From positions 16,431,661 to 16,495,660 of the forward strand of contig NC_034014.1 of the NCBI RefSeq assembly GCF_000346465.2: DNA of 64,000 nucleotides. Direction: 5' to 3'. This document shows, in pieces, positions 10,767-23,100 of the stretch. The position numbers and the translations under genes were made by a program. The stretch is from Prunus persica. Lineage: Eukaryota > Streptophyta > Magnoliopsida > Rosales > Rosaceae. The notes under the pieces are model-generated. The model did no database searches and was not told where the DNA came from. It saw only the letters and a list, made by a program, of their open reading frames with translations. How positions within the stretch are numbered: position 1 is the first letter of the stretch; each line of letters opens with the position of its first letter.

Positions 10767-12490
10767 TAGTTCTAGAGATTGAATTTCACTAAAAACCCAC
10801 CAAATGACTCCTCCCACCATATTATGATGTTCCCGAAGTTTTGGGCTCAATCCGATATCGATTGTTCCAAGAATTTGGACTATTCATGTCCGTACAAAGT
10901 TCGTTCTCTAATGGAGTGGTAGGTGTATTGCATAGTGTTAGCCATTGGATTTCGCTCAAAACTCACCAAATGATTCCTCCCACCACGTTATGATGTTCCC
11001 CCAATTTTGGACTCAATCCGATATCGATTGGTCCATGAAATGGAACAATTCAGGCCCGTACAAAGTTCGCTCTAAAATGGAATGGTTGGTGTATTGCATA
11101 GTTCTAGATATTGGATTTCACTCAAAACCCACCAAATGACTCCTCACACTACATTATGTTGTTCCCCAAGTTTTGGACTCAATCCGATATCGATTGGTCC
11201 ACGAAATCGAACAATTTTGAGTCGTACAAAGTTCGTTCTGAAATGGAGTGGTTGGTGTATTGCGTAGTTTTAGCCATTGGATTTCTCTTAAAACTCACCA
11301 AATGACTCCTCCCACCGTATTATGATATTCCCCAACAGTTGGGCTCAATCCGATGTTGATTGGTCCAAGAAATTGGACTATTCATGTTCGTACGAAGTTC
11401 GTTCTAAAATAGAGTTGTCGGTGTATTGCATAGTTATAGCCGTTGGATTTCGCTCACAACTCACCAAATGATTCCTCCCACCTTGCTATGATGTGCCCCC
11501 AATTTTGGACTTAGTCCGATATCGATAAGCCCATGAAATTGGACAATTCAGGTTCGTACAAAGTTCGCTCGAGAATGGAGTGGTTGGTGTATTGCATAGT
11601 TCTAGAGATTTGATTTCACTCAAAACCCACAAAATGACTCCTCCAACCACATTATGATGTTCCCCAACTTTTTGGCTCAATCCGATATCCACTGAACCAT
11701 GAAATTGGACAATTCAGTTTCATACGAAGTTCGTTCTGAAATGGAGTGGTTGGTGTATTGCATAGTTCTAGAAATTGGAGTTCACTCAAAGTCCACCAAA
11801 TGACTCCTCCCAGCATACTATGATGTTCACCAAGTTTTGGACTCAATCCGATATCGATTGGTCCATAAATTAGTATATTCAGGTTCGTACAAAGTTCATT
11901 CTGAAATGGAGTGGTTGGTGTATTGCATAGTTCTAGAGAATGGATTTCACTCAAAACCCACCAAATGACTCCTCTCACTGTATTATGATGTTCCCCAACA
12001 GTTGGGCTCAATCCAATATCAATTGGTCTAAGAAATTGGACTATTCATGTTCGTGCAAAGTTCGTTCTCCAATGGAGTGGTTGGTGTATTGCATCGTTAT
12101 ACCGACTGGATTTCACTCAAAACTCACCAAATGACTCCTCCCACAATGTTATAATGTTCCCCAAGTTTTGTACTCAATCCGATATCAATTGGTCCATGAA
12201 ATTGGAGAATTCAAGTTCGTATGAAGTTCATTCTGAAATGGAGTGGTTGGTGTCTCGCATAGTTCTAGACATTGGATTTCACTCAAAACAAACCAAATGA
12301 CTCCTCCCACCATATTATGATGTTCCCCAACTTTTGGACTCAATCCGATATCGATTGGTCCATGAAATCGGACAATTCAGGTTCGTACGAATTTCATTCT
12401 GAAATGGAGTGGTTGGTGTTTCACATAGTTTTAGAGACTGGATTTCATCAAAACCCACCAAATGACTCCTCCCACCATATTATGGTGGTC
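10767..12490 (+). repeat. 166-bp satellite, block A (about 10 monomers)
   Basis: Monomers repeat every ~166 bp with the landmarks CACCAAATGACTCCTCCCAC, CCGATATCGATTGG, TTCGTACGAAGTTCG and TGCATAGTTCTAGAG. Neighbouring monomers differ by roughly 10-20% by eye. The block ends in TATGGTGGTC, where the solo LTR was inserted; the array resumes in phase at 28064. Small ORFs of about 64 codons recur in each monomer on both strands and change frame, since 166 is not a multiple of 3; they are not genes. Confidence 0.96.
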
Positions 12491-12971
12491 TGATAAGGTC
12501 ATAATTTCACACATTTGCATGCCTTCTTTGCTTAGTAATTTTGTTTAGCTTCTCTTTATTTTGAGTCTCTTACCTATGTGCGTGTGTTTTGTAGGTTAAG
12601 ACAGCAAGGGGATGACATGTGATACAATTCATGCATGTTAATGGCTGAGTGGCACAACAGGAATATGAACTTAAAGACAAAAGAATTTGAGCCACACTCT
12701 TTGTCAGTCCAGTTTCGTAGGTCATCTTGCAGCCTCATTGCAACAACTTACACTGGTCGGATGAGGAGACATCCTTGATAGAAGTTGTTCCAATGGGTGT
12801 CTATTATAACATATCCAAATTGCAGCCCAATTGGATACATCTAGAGCCCTCATTACGTCAATGAATGAACCACGTTCACAGAAATATCATGTTGGCTGAA
12901 ATCTCATTTAATTTACCAAACTTAACAACTTGCTATATATACATATTGGAATTTACATGCGAGTTAAATCA

Positions 12972-14318
12972 CACTACTACAAAAAAGCAAAAAGACGACG
13001 GTAAATCACCGTCGTGTATTTGGTTTTTCAATGGTCGTGGAATCCACCGTCATCTTTTCCCTCATAAACCACGACGCTAAATAACCGTCGTTGTTAAACA
13101 ATACAACGTCATCAAAAAATACAAAACGACGTCTTTGTACTGCAAAAGATCTAAAAAAAGCAATCGATGATGATAATAGACGACCAATTCTCTAAAAAGA
13201 CCGTCGTTAAAAAGGGAAAATATGACACATATTAAGAGAACAAGGCCGCAAGATAGACATACAACGACGACAATAAAAATACGCCGACGTTAAATATAAT
13301 TTTCACGACAATAAAAAATATGACGTCTTTAAATACATTAGAAGACGACGTTATTGATACCTACTACGTCGCACATATAAACACAACCGTCGTACAATTA
13401 ATTTTCCACTTCGATTTTTTGATAAAAGATGACGTGGAAATAGTTGTCAGTGTCATTATTTACGACAGTAGACGTTGAAAAACTAAACAACGTCAGTTAC
13501 AAATATATGAGAGTCGTATTAAAAAATTTATACGTCCTATTTTCAGAAACAAACAACGACCATAAATATTAGACGTTGTTAAATACAACAACGTCGGAAA
13601 ACAATAAAAACAGACGTGTTTAGTCTGCTAAAGTTCTACAACGTCTCTTATTTACAAAAAACCGTCGTGAAATAAATTTTCCACTTCGATTTTATCTAAA
13701 AAAGATGACGTGGAAATAGTTGTCAGTGTCATTATTTACGACGTATACATTTATATAGTCGACGTTGTATTTATATGTATTCATTACTCACGACGCACTT
13801 AATAATATAGACGACGTTGAACGTCTAAACAACTTCGGTTCCAAATAAATGAGAGCCGTATTACAGAACATATAGACGGCGTAGATTATGATGGGAGCCA
13901 TATTACAAATAACGTCGTTTAATTGTTATTAGACGGCGGTTATAATGAATTTCCGTCGGAATTAATTTCGTTCCTCTTCGTTTATAAAAGAACTTGCGAC
14001 GTGGAAAATGTATGATGACGTCGTATTTTTTAACGTTCAGATTACATATCTCGTTTTTTAGACGTCGGTATTATGGGATTGGAGTCGTGTTATTTTGAAT
14101 TACATGGCGGTTCTTTATCCTTCACCGACGTGATATCCTGAATAATTGCTTCACAATAGCGTCGTGGTTCTTCATTGTTACGTTGCTTTAAGACGTCGGT
14201 AAATATGCTGAATAACTGATTCACAATAACGTCGTGTTTTATTTGAACGTAGAAAGTGAAGAAATCACATTACAATATATTACAAAATTAATGTCATACA
14301 CTGCCAATTACATAAGCA
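12972..14318. repeat. Left terminal inverted repeat and subterminal region of CACTA copy 2
   Basis: The first ~30 bp are the terminal repeat. The following DNA is non-coding and crowded with ACGACG/CGTCGT motifs, including the inverted pair ACGACGG/CACCGTCGT at about 12998-13015. A ~78-bp block containing TTTTCCACTTCGATTTT is repeated at about 13397-13480 and 13675-13742. A second related pair follows near 13480-13530 and 13810-13877. The TNP2 gene ends at 14319, next to this region. Confidence 0.85.
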
Positions 14319-15276
14319 TCATTCAATCCATATATCTTCACACCCATCTCGAATATTTTGACCGCCTAACTCACCTACCAGTTCATCAAATGTGTCAACA
14401 TTTGGCATCCCTCTAGTAAATGGCTCACACTCAATTATCACATCACCTAATACTTCATCACCAATAACATCATTATATTCTCTACTAGGCATTGATAACA
14501 CTACCGACCAACCACGATGCATCGGGTCGTCAACAAAAAATATTTGTTTGACTTGAGAAGCCAAAACAAATTGGTCATTCCTATGTCCAATTTTACTCAA
14601 ATCTACAAGGGTAAATCCAAGTTCGTCGACTACAAGACCAGAACTATCTATCCAATCACACCTAAAGACTGGGATTGTAAACTTTTGGTAGTCAAGGTCC
14701 CAAATTTCTTGAATGACACCATAGAAACCCATATTTGAGAGAATTGGGTTTTTATCCTTGGCACTAGCAACTTGCATGGTATGTGCAAGTAAATAAACTC
14801 CACTATTTTGAGTTGTCCGCACATCATCTTGTGCCTTGATATTGAATTTAATACCTTTAATAAGATAGCTCCTATATAATGGCACTGACATGTTTGGACC
14901 AGCTGCTAGCCACCTTAAATTTTCTGATACGCCATGATTGTCTTCCTCAACTTCACTTTGAACCTGCAAATTAATCATATCTTAATTCATCCTAACATAT
15001 AAATAAGAAGAAAATTAAAAGAGAAATACGTTATTCAACAACATATACCTTGAAGCGTAGCCATTGAATGAAAGTGCTATTGTGCTTATCCTGCAGCCAC
15101 TTTGTTCTCTTTCTAAATTTTGGATAAGCAGTCTTGATGTGGATCATATGTTGCCTACATGACACGAAAAATTCAAGCATTACGGTCCCAAATATATAAG
15201 ATAAACATAAGAAATAATTTTAAATGGAAACTTAAAGAATAAAACTCATACGTACTCGATATAAGGTAGGACTTCC
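14319..15276 (-). pseudogene. C-terminal exons of the TNP2-type transposase (DUF4216-like), cut off from the core
   Basis: The minus strand reads EEVLPYIE up to 15256. An intron (15255-15155), an exon (15154-15049), a second intron (15048-14964) and a last exon (14963-14319) follow, all with GT-AG ends. Together they give QHMIHIKTAYPKF, RTKWLQDKHN and then RWLAAGPNMSVPLY, NSGVYLLAHTMQ and PVFRCDWIDS. This matches the DUF4216 C-terminal part of plant TNP2 proteins. Upstream, the segment that should join it to the core is replaced by an 83-bp filler that breaks the frame, so a full-length protein cannot be read. Confidence 0.75.
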
Positions 15277-15283
15277 TCCGTAT

Positions 15284-15366
15284 CCAAAATCATTATCATC
15301 CATATCAATTTCTTCAGACACAAAACTGTACCTACTATGGCCATCATCTTCTTCAACATTTCTGCT
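15284..15366 (-). repeat. 83-bp exact copy of the TNP2 5' region inserted near its 3' end
   Basis: Bases 15284-15366 are identical to 17624-17706, in the same orientation and 2,340 bp apart. At 17624-17706 the segment codes for the acidic stretch after the transposase-associated domain (RNVEEDDGHSRYSF). At 15284-15366 it follows GVPSSQKQK and causes a stop at 15353-15355. Sequence expected between the core and DUF4216 is missing, so this looks like templated filler at a deletion; a local misassembly is possible. Confidence 0.9.
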
Positions 15367-17955
15367 TTTGGCTTGAAGGCACTCCAACTGTACTAACATC
15401 AGATAAATGCTGAGTACAAAACTCTACCGCTTCTTCAGCTATATACCGCTCAGCAATGCAACCTTCGGGACGAGTACGATTCTGAACATACCCCTTCAGC
15501 ACTTTCATATATCTTTCAAACGGATACATCCACCTAAAATATACTGGCCCACATAGACGAACTTCTCTGACAAGATGTACTACTAGATGAACCATGATAT
15601 CAAAGAATGAAGGGGGAAAGTACTTCTCAAGCAAACACAGAGTAACTACTACATCTTCTTCCAACTTATCTAGCTTGGAAACATCAACAGTCTTTGCACA
15701 TATAGCATTGAAGAAGAAGCACAAACGAGTTATTGCATACCTTGCAGGCTTCTCCAAAACAGAACGAATTGCCACAGGGAGCAATTGTTGCATTAAGGTA
15801 TGACAATCATGTGATTTAAGGCCAAGAAGTCTTGAATCTTGTACAGATACAAGATTTTTAATATTTGAAGAATAACCTTCAGGGACCTTCATACCATAGA
15901 AAGAATTGCAAACCTCTCTCTTCTCTGCTCTTGACAAATTCCAAGGCCCAGGAGGCAAACGAGTACGTCTTTCTCCATACTCGGGTTGCAAATCAGTTTT
16001 GACCCCCATGTTCAATAAATCTAATCGAGCAGCAATCCCATCTTTATTTTTTCCAGGGATCTCCAGCAATGTACCAATGATACTATCGCAAACATTCTTC
16101 TCAATGTGCATAACATCTAGGGCATGCCTCACAGGAAGGTATTTCCAATACTCGAGATCAAAGAATATTGATTTCTTCTTCCAACAAACTCTGTCACCAT
16201 TTTCAACCATATGCAGCACTTCTTCTCCGGTTAATGGCTCTGGAGGTATGCCATATTCAGGTTTCCCATTAAAAGCTGCACGTTGCCTCCTATATGGATG
16301 ATTGATTGGTAACCATTTTCTATGCCCAATGTAACAAATTTTGTGGCCATTTTTCAACCTGTGACTAGGTGTATCATCGCCGCATATTGGACAAGCTTTA
16401 TATCCTTTAACAACACAACCAGATAAGTTCCATANNNNNNNNNNNNNNNNNNNNNNNNNNNNNNNNNNNNNNNNNNNNNNNNNNNNNNNNNNNNNNNNNN
16501 NNNNNNNNNNNNNNNNNNNNNNNNNNNNNNNNNNTGGAAGTATGCCATATTCAGGTTTCCCATTAAAAGCTGCAACGTTGCCTCCTATAATGGATGATTG
16601 ATGGTAACCATTTTCTATGCCCAATGTAACAAATTTGTGGCCATTTTTCAACTGTGACTAGGTGTATCATCGCCGCATATTGGACAAGCTTTATATCCTT
16701 TAACAACACAACCAGATAAGTTTCCATAGGCGGGGAAATCATTAATTGTCCACATTAATGCAGCTCTGAGTGTAAAGTATTCTCCATTATGTGCATCATA
16801 CACTCCTCTAATCCCAACCCACAAGGATTTTAAATCATCAATCAAAGGCTCCAAGTAGACGTCTATATCATTTCCGGGTTGTTTAGGACCGGAAATCAAT
16901 AAGGTTAACATCATGAACTTTCGTTTCATGCACAGCCATGGAGGGAGATTATATGTAACTAAGATAACCGGCCAACAACTATATCTGCTACTTAGAGAAC
17001 TGTGGGGATTGAATCCATCAGATGAAAGAGCCAATCTCAAGTTTCTCGGCTCATTACCAAACTCAGGCCATTTATCATCAAGAAGTTTCCAAGACGGGGA
17101 ATCCGCCGGATGAGACATCTGACCGTCAATTGATTTTCTAGCAACATGCCACCAAGTCAAACTCTTAGCTGTCTCATGTGATTGAAACATCCTTTTAAAC
17201 CTTGGAATTGGGGGAAAATACCACACCACCTTCGCTGGCACACCCTCTTTCAAGATTGCATCTTTGCCTTCCTTCCACCTTGAGATACCACAAGTAGGAC
17301 AATTAGTTGAATCCTCATACTCCTTCCTATACAAGATGCAATCATTGGGGCATGCGTGCATTTTCTCATAACTCAGCCCCAATGCACACAAAGTCTTTTT
17401 AGCCTCATACATGGAGGTTGGTATTGTATTTCCTTCTGGAAGCAAATCGCCTTGAAGTATCAATAATTCTGTAAAACAGACATCACTCATCCCATGTTTT
17501 GCCTTCAAATTATACAACTTCACTAATGCCGATAACTTCGTGTACTTTCTACAACCAGGGTACACTGGTTGATCTCCATCCCCAATCACATTGGCAAACT
17601 CATACGGATCCGAACCAAAATCACCAAAATCATTATCATCCATATCAATTTCTTCAGACACAAAACTGTACCTACTATGGCCATCATCTTCTTCAACATT
17701 TCTGCTAGCATTAGTAGTTGCTTCCCAAGGTTCTCCGTGAAATGTCCAATTCTTATAGCTTTGGTCAATTCCATTAAAGTATAAGTGATCCCTTATAATT
17801 CCAACCCCAAACAACTTCAAATTAACACATTTAACACATGGACAACGGATATGTGTTGTAGTTAGAAGATTTTCTACAGCAAAGTTCAAAAATGCTTCCA
17901 CCCCAAACTCATATGCCTTCGATCTTCTATCCGAGTGCATCCATGACTTATCCAT
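15353..17955 (-). CDS. TNP2-type CACTA transposase, N-terminal and catalytic part
   Basis: The first ATG is at 17955 (MDKSWMHSDRRS, the usual TNP2 start); the in-frame codon at 17964 is GTG. Residues 1-75 form the transposase-associated domain with a CPCVKC zinc-binding pattern. A CPNDCILYRKEYE/CPTCG segment follows, then the tnp2 core with LALSSDGFNP, KACPICGDDTPSH, LPVRHALDVMHIEKNV and the DUF4218-like LKSHDCHTLMQQLLP. The conserved acidic residues of these blocks are present. It catalyses CACTA excision and integration. The frame is interrupted only by the N gap at 16435-16534, which is flanked by a duplicated 194-bp segment and is probably artificial. The C-terminus is lost at 15353 through the 83-bp filler. 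No spliced frame restoring it was found. Confidence 0.88.
16435..16534. other. Assembly gap (100 N) with duplicated flanks
   Basis: The 194 bases before the gap (16241-16434) and after it (16535-16728) are the same TNP2 sequence. They differ almost only by single-base indels, several in homopolymers (ATTTTG/ATTTG, AACCTG/AACTG, AGTTCC/AGTTTCC). This is the signature of overlapping contig ends left unmerged and padded with 100 N. The true sequence probably has one copy and no gap. Confidence 0.93.
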
Positions 17956-17970
17956 CTCCGACACTATAAC

Positions 17971-18850
17971 CTATTATCTATAATAAAGTGAAAATACAGG
18001 CAATGACCATCACTATAGCAGATTATACAATGATCTAATCGCAAGTAATAAACAACAGAGACGACGGGTTTTAATCAAAAACAGACGTATTTGGCATATA
18101 TAGACGACGGATTTTCAACAGACGTCGTCTATTATACGTAATACAAACGACGGTTTATGAAAAAACCGTCGTGTATAAGTAATACAACGACGGTAGTTTA
18201 AAAACACCGTCGTGTAATCGTCGTCGTACGCCTTAAAATTCGTCGTGTCTCAGTTTATTTTCAAGAACACAAAACCCATTAAGAACACAACATATATATG
18301 AAACCAAGCAAGAAACCAACATATACATGAAACCAAGCATGAAAACAATAAATCCATTCCCAATTCAACATAACATAGGGTGATTAAAAGATACGACAAA
18401 ATTAAATCCATTCCCAATTCAACATAACAGATAATGTAATCCATGAACCCATTAAACAGAAAATCCATGAACCCATACCTATAAGCATTGGTGCACTTTG
18501 CACCTTCTCCAGAGCGGAAAATGACAAGATCAAATAAAGGTGTCCTTTTGCTGGAAATCATTTGGAAGTTGGTGATGTGTCTTTTTGTGTTGATTTCCAG
18601 CAAAAGTACACCTTTATTTGATCTTGTCATGAACCCATTAAACAGAAAATCCATGAACCCATACCTATAAGCACATTATTAACAGATCGCAAAGCATATA
18701 CCTAAAACCCTTTAACAAAACAACCTAATATCATTCAATGAATTTACAAGGGGAAGATAGGGTTTGTACTTACAGGTTGGACGAGCTCACAGATTCGACG
18801 AGCCTGGAGAGTGCAACTTTTAATTAGAGCAGAAGTGAGAGAGCGAAATG
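17971..18850 (-). promoter_or_regulatory. Putative 5' UTR exon and 5'-UTR intron of TNP2
   Basis: On the minus strand a good donor (CCAACCT|GTAAGT) starts an intron at 18773; an acceptor near 17971 (or 17982) precedes the ATG at 17955. The exon upstream (about 18774-18850) is CT-rich and motif-free. The ~800-nt intron has a cluster of CGACG/CGTCG motifs at 18058-18250 with several short inverted pairs, followed by a repeat-rich stretch containing a long hairpin. The layout mirrors the leader of the protease-fusion gene. The acceptor choice is uncertain. Confidence 0.45.
18353..18674. repeat. Nested direct repeats around a 40-bp inverted repeat
   Basis: Arms 18521-18560 and 18591-18630 are inverted copies, 39 of 40 bases matching, around a 30-nt loop. 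A 46-bp direct repeat (CATGAACCCATTAAACAG...) lies at 18442-18487 and 18629-18674, flanking the hairpin. A smaller direct repeat (AAATCCATTCCCAATTC) lies at about 18353 and 18404. Open frames across this stretch come from the repeats and are not genes. Confidence 0.9.
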
Positions 18851-18879
18851 TTATGTCGCGTGAAATCTGAAATTTTAGG

Positions 18880-19000
18880 TTTCAGGGATCAAAGTATAAG
18901 ACTAAGAGCCAAATCTAAAAAAATTTAGGTCGCGCGAAAATTTTTAGAGCGCGCGCGTTATAAAACGTCGAAAGAAAAACCAAGGCGAAAGTTCTACAAG
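18880..19000 (-). promoter_or_regulatory. Putative TNP2 promoter with E2F-like site
   Basis: On the minus strand a TTTATAAC box (about 18959-18965) is followed by GCGCGCGC and by TTTTCGCGCG (18933-18942). The latter fits the plant E2F consensus TTTSSCGC. A second TATA-like word (TTATACTTTG) lies near 18892. The 5'-UTR exon follows. Promoter function is inferred from position only. Confidence 0.3.
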
Positions 19001-19124
19001 TACCGACGTAAATTTAATATTCCACGACGGAAACTTCATTTTTCGGATTAAGAACGTAAGGCCGTTCATTTTTCGGATTAATTTTAAATTTATTTTGAAT
19101 TTTTTATATAACGACGACTGAAAA

Positions 19125-19751
19125 ACCACGTCGGTGTTAAGAAATTAAAGACGTTGTAAATTATATAAACCGACTTACATATTAAAATAACGTCGTTTAA
19201 AGCGTAAACCATGTCGTATGTTTTACTGTACGACGTAAAATATGTATTCCACGACCCAACCACCGTCGTTAAAAATTAATACACTAAACCCATAAAATTA
19301 AATTATACAATTTAAAAAATTAAGTTTATAAAAGGTTTTATGGTTTTAAAGCCTAACATATAACATAGACTACCCAAAAATTATACTTTAAAAATAAACC
19401 CCAATAAATAACAACACTAATCTCTAAACCCTAGACTCTAAACCCTAAACCATTAAACTAGAAGTGATTTTATGACTCATCAAAACAATTTTGTTTTGGA
19501 TGGTCATTTTAAATTTTTGTTATTCAAAATGAATTTTTTCAAGGTTTATGTGGAAGAAAATATATCAATGACTTCATAGGAGTTGACTTTTCAATTTTTT
19601 GATTTATTTTATATTTATTTTGAATATTTTGATATAAAAATAATAAAATATTCTTACCATACAACAAACCACGTCGGTGTTAAATAAATTGTAGACGTTG
19701 TAAATTGTAATAGACTACTAAGTCGTTAAAATGACGTCGTTAAAATGAGAA
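19125..19751. repeat. Single 627-bp unit in CACTA copy 2
   Basis: It is bounded by ACCA on both sides and lies between the TNP2 promoter and the 3' end of the protease-fusion gene. It is homologous to the array units of copy 1 and shares the private variants of unit 3 (CAACACTAA and ACCATTAAAC). It contains the same CGACG motifs and two AAACCCTA words. Confidence 0.95.
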
Positions 19752-20108
19752 ACCATGGCGGCTATTTAACTATACGACGTAAAATATATATTTTACGACT
19801 TAACCGCAGTCGTTACATAAACGTCGTCGATTATACCCTGAACCCTTAAGAAATTGAAGATATTGTAAACCATTAACGACTCAATTGTTCAAAGAACGTC
19901 GTCTAACTATTTTTTTACGTCGTATTTGTTTAAAACACGCAACAACAAAATACGACGGTTATTGACTTTATTAGGTCGTTGGAAAAGTATTACACGTCGG
20001 TTAAGCAATTTGTATGTTTGTTTTTTTTTTAATTTAAGAAAACCTCAACAAATTTTTACATTACATATTATAGAGAAAATTGGTACATTATACATAAATA
20101 TCAAGTGT

Positions 20109-23100
20109 TCAATAATTGCCCTGTTTAATAATTTGGAAAACAAACTCTGCCCATTCATTCCGGACTTCATCAATGGCTTCTTGGGGGTATGAAGCTTCCT
20201 GGTTTCCCTTGGCATACTGCATAAACAATGACTATTAGGGTTTATAAATAAAAAGAAATTCAATCACAGACGACGATATTTTTCATAACCGACGTAGTAT
20301 ATCCATTCAACGACGTTAATTTTACACGACCGTCGTTGATAATACAAAAAACGACGTGAAATGTATGAAGGTAATTTCTTCTTACCTTATTCTCAAACCC
20401 CAAGGAAGGATCCATGATGATGTCCCTCATGAAGCGCATTACATAATACCCGCATTCGACATTGCTGGGTTGCTTTGGTGTGCCTGAGAGAGTTTTCCAA
20501 ATTACATTTTTACGTCCTGCTCGGGCTATGTGGGTATTATATATTTTTAAAGCACTGTTCACGATGTTTTTGGCCTCTTCATCGACCACACGATTTCCTG
20601 GCAGAGGATCCAGAAAATAGACGGTTTCTCTCTTTGCTCTTACAATCAGCAAAATCCAATGACGGCTGCACAAAATTAATATAAAAACGACGGTTATTTA
20701 CAAAAACGACGTATTATAGTATTTCACACGACGAAGTAAAGTAGCTAACGACGACATTATATATTTATCACGACGATAAATAAATACCGACGTGGTTAGT
20801 AGTTTCAAACGACTAAATAAAATAAAACACCGACGTGGTTAGTTTATAAGCTGTCATTTATTGAAAATCATAAAAACAAAATCCTAAGGAGACTAACCCT
20901 GGATTGTAAGGCATCATGAAAATCTGTTCACCGTCTGTCTTCTGAAGTCGAGCTGCTACGAGTCGTGATCTTTCAGTTATTGTGCCAGAGTTGGCACTAA
21001 CTGTAGCAGGGTCGATAAAGCCAACCATACTGCACATATTGGCTTTTTTCAAAACATCGTGTAAGTACCTAAACAAATAAAATAATATAAACAAGTCAGC
21101 ACACAAAACACGACGGTTATGTATAAAAAAATGACGTATTATAATATTTCACACGACGTACTGAAATAGATGAGGACGTTATAATATATTTATCACGACG
21201 GTTGTTAGTTAAGACGACGTGGTTAGTTAGTTAAGACGACGCAATATATAAACCAACGAGTTATTATTTTAGAAGTACAAACCTCATATATACAGCCAAT
21301 ACAGTAGCTCCAATTTCTTCCATGCCTGCAAATTGTGTAATATCTTCAGGCAGGAGGAAGGTATCGCGCTCACCACCAAACACCTCCTTATCAATTGTAA
21401 ATTGGACTGTCTTATCCTCAGGCAGGAGTGTCGTTTCCACAAAACGACAAAGGGTTTTTAAAGAAGATGGCGCCTCCATTTTTGAATAAGCACCAACTTC
21501 AATAACCTGTTTAAAGAAATAAAAAAAATGACGTGGTAATTCAATAAAGACGACGGTTTAAGTAATAAAACGTCGTCTTAAAAGTATTTAAACGACGGTG
21601 AAAAAACTGTCGTGGTAATTCAATAAAGACGACGGTTTTATGAATAAAGCGTCGTCTGAAACCATTTAAACGACGGTGCAAAAACCGTCGTTTAAATATT
21701 TTATTACGTCTTAAAAAAAACCATTTAAACGACGGTGCAAAAACCGTCGTTTAAATATTTTATTACGTCTTAAAAAAATTCCGCCGTCTAAGTTTTAAAC
21801 AAACGACGGATTAAATAAAAATATCGACGTCTGAAATTTTGAAAAACAAATAAAAAAGGCAAAGTTATGTGAACATACCTTGTCGTCATGCTTTTCTTCA
21901 TCTTCTTTCTCCTTTTCTTCTTCCTTCTCTTCATCTCTTTTTTCTTCTTCCTTCTCTTCATCTGGCTGATGTTTCCCCATTTTGGCAGTATCATCCTCCA
22001 AATGTAGGGATCTCACATCACCTCCAGAGCAGCTAGCTTTGTCAGACATTGGATTTTTGGGGCTTTGGCTAATTCTTGGTTTAAGCATGCTTGGATCAAA
22101 ATTGGGAATTAATTGGGAAAGCTGACTCAGGAAATGCTCCCTCTCAGCCTCTACCAATTGTTTTGTCCTAGCCTCCATCCTTAAGGCCTCTTCCCTTGCC
22201 TTAGCCTCCATCTTTTTAGTCTCTTCTTGAAGGAGAACTCTTAAACTGTCCTTCAAACGGTCGTCAAAGCTCACCCTCTGTGGTTTGGGCAAATTGAAAT
22301 ATTGCCTTGGGGAAACACCAGCACCAACTCCCCTCAGTCTGCCTGGATGCTCGGGGCCCAAAGCCATGGTCAGCACATCATTGCTGCCATCTACTCTGAC
22401 TTTGCCTTCCGAGACTTGTTTCTGCAATTCATCCTAAAAAAAGATAAACAAAAAAACACACGACGGTTATTTATGTACAAACGACGTATTATATAATTTC
22501 ACACGACGCAATAACGTATAAACCGACGTTATTATAACTTATCACGACGGTAGTTATACCGACGTGGTTATTTATTTAAAACGACGAAATGAATAAACAA
22601 CCGACGTCTTATGCTATAATTAAAGATAACAGAGTAGTGATTCCTATTTAGACCGTTAATGACGTTTTTAAAAAATTTTCGACGTGGTAATATCATTCAC
22701 ACGACGCGAAAATGAACCACCGACGTCTTATGCTGTAATTACAGAAAACATAGTAGTGATTCCTATTTAGACCTTTAACGACGTTTTTAAAAACTTTTCG
22801 ACGTGGTAATATCATTCACACGACGAAAAATATAACATACGACGTAATAAGAATAATTCACAGTTTAATAAAAATTTAAAACAGAGTGATAGTAGGCTTA
22901 CAATTAATTTTGCTTTCTCTGCCACCTTTGGATCAGGGATGTTACCATGTTTGTCCTGTCTAGCTCTCTTCCATAAGGTAGATCGATCAATTTCTACCCC
23001 AGGCATGGTTTCCTCCAATTGATCCTCCAATCCAGCATATCCTTTTCGAGACAATCGATGATTGTACTCGAGTTTCTCCCTAATCTGTGCATGTTGAGAA

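Noticed and set aside
18250..18670. Overlapping ORFs on both strands around 18250-18670
   Set aside because: They arise from nested direct and inverted repeats in a predicted leader intron; no protein similarity is recognised.
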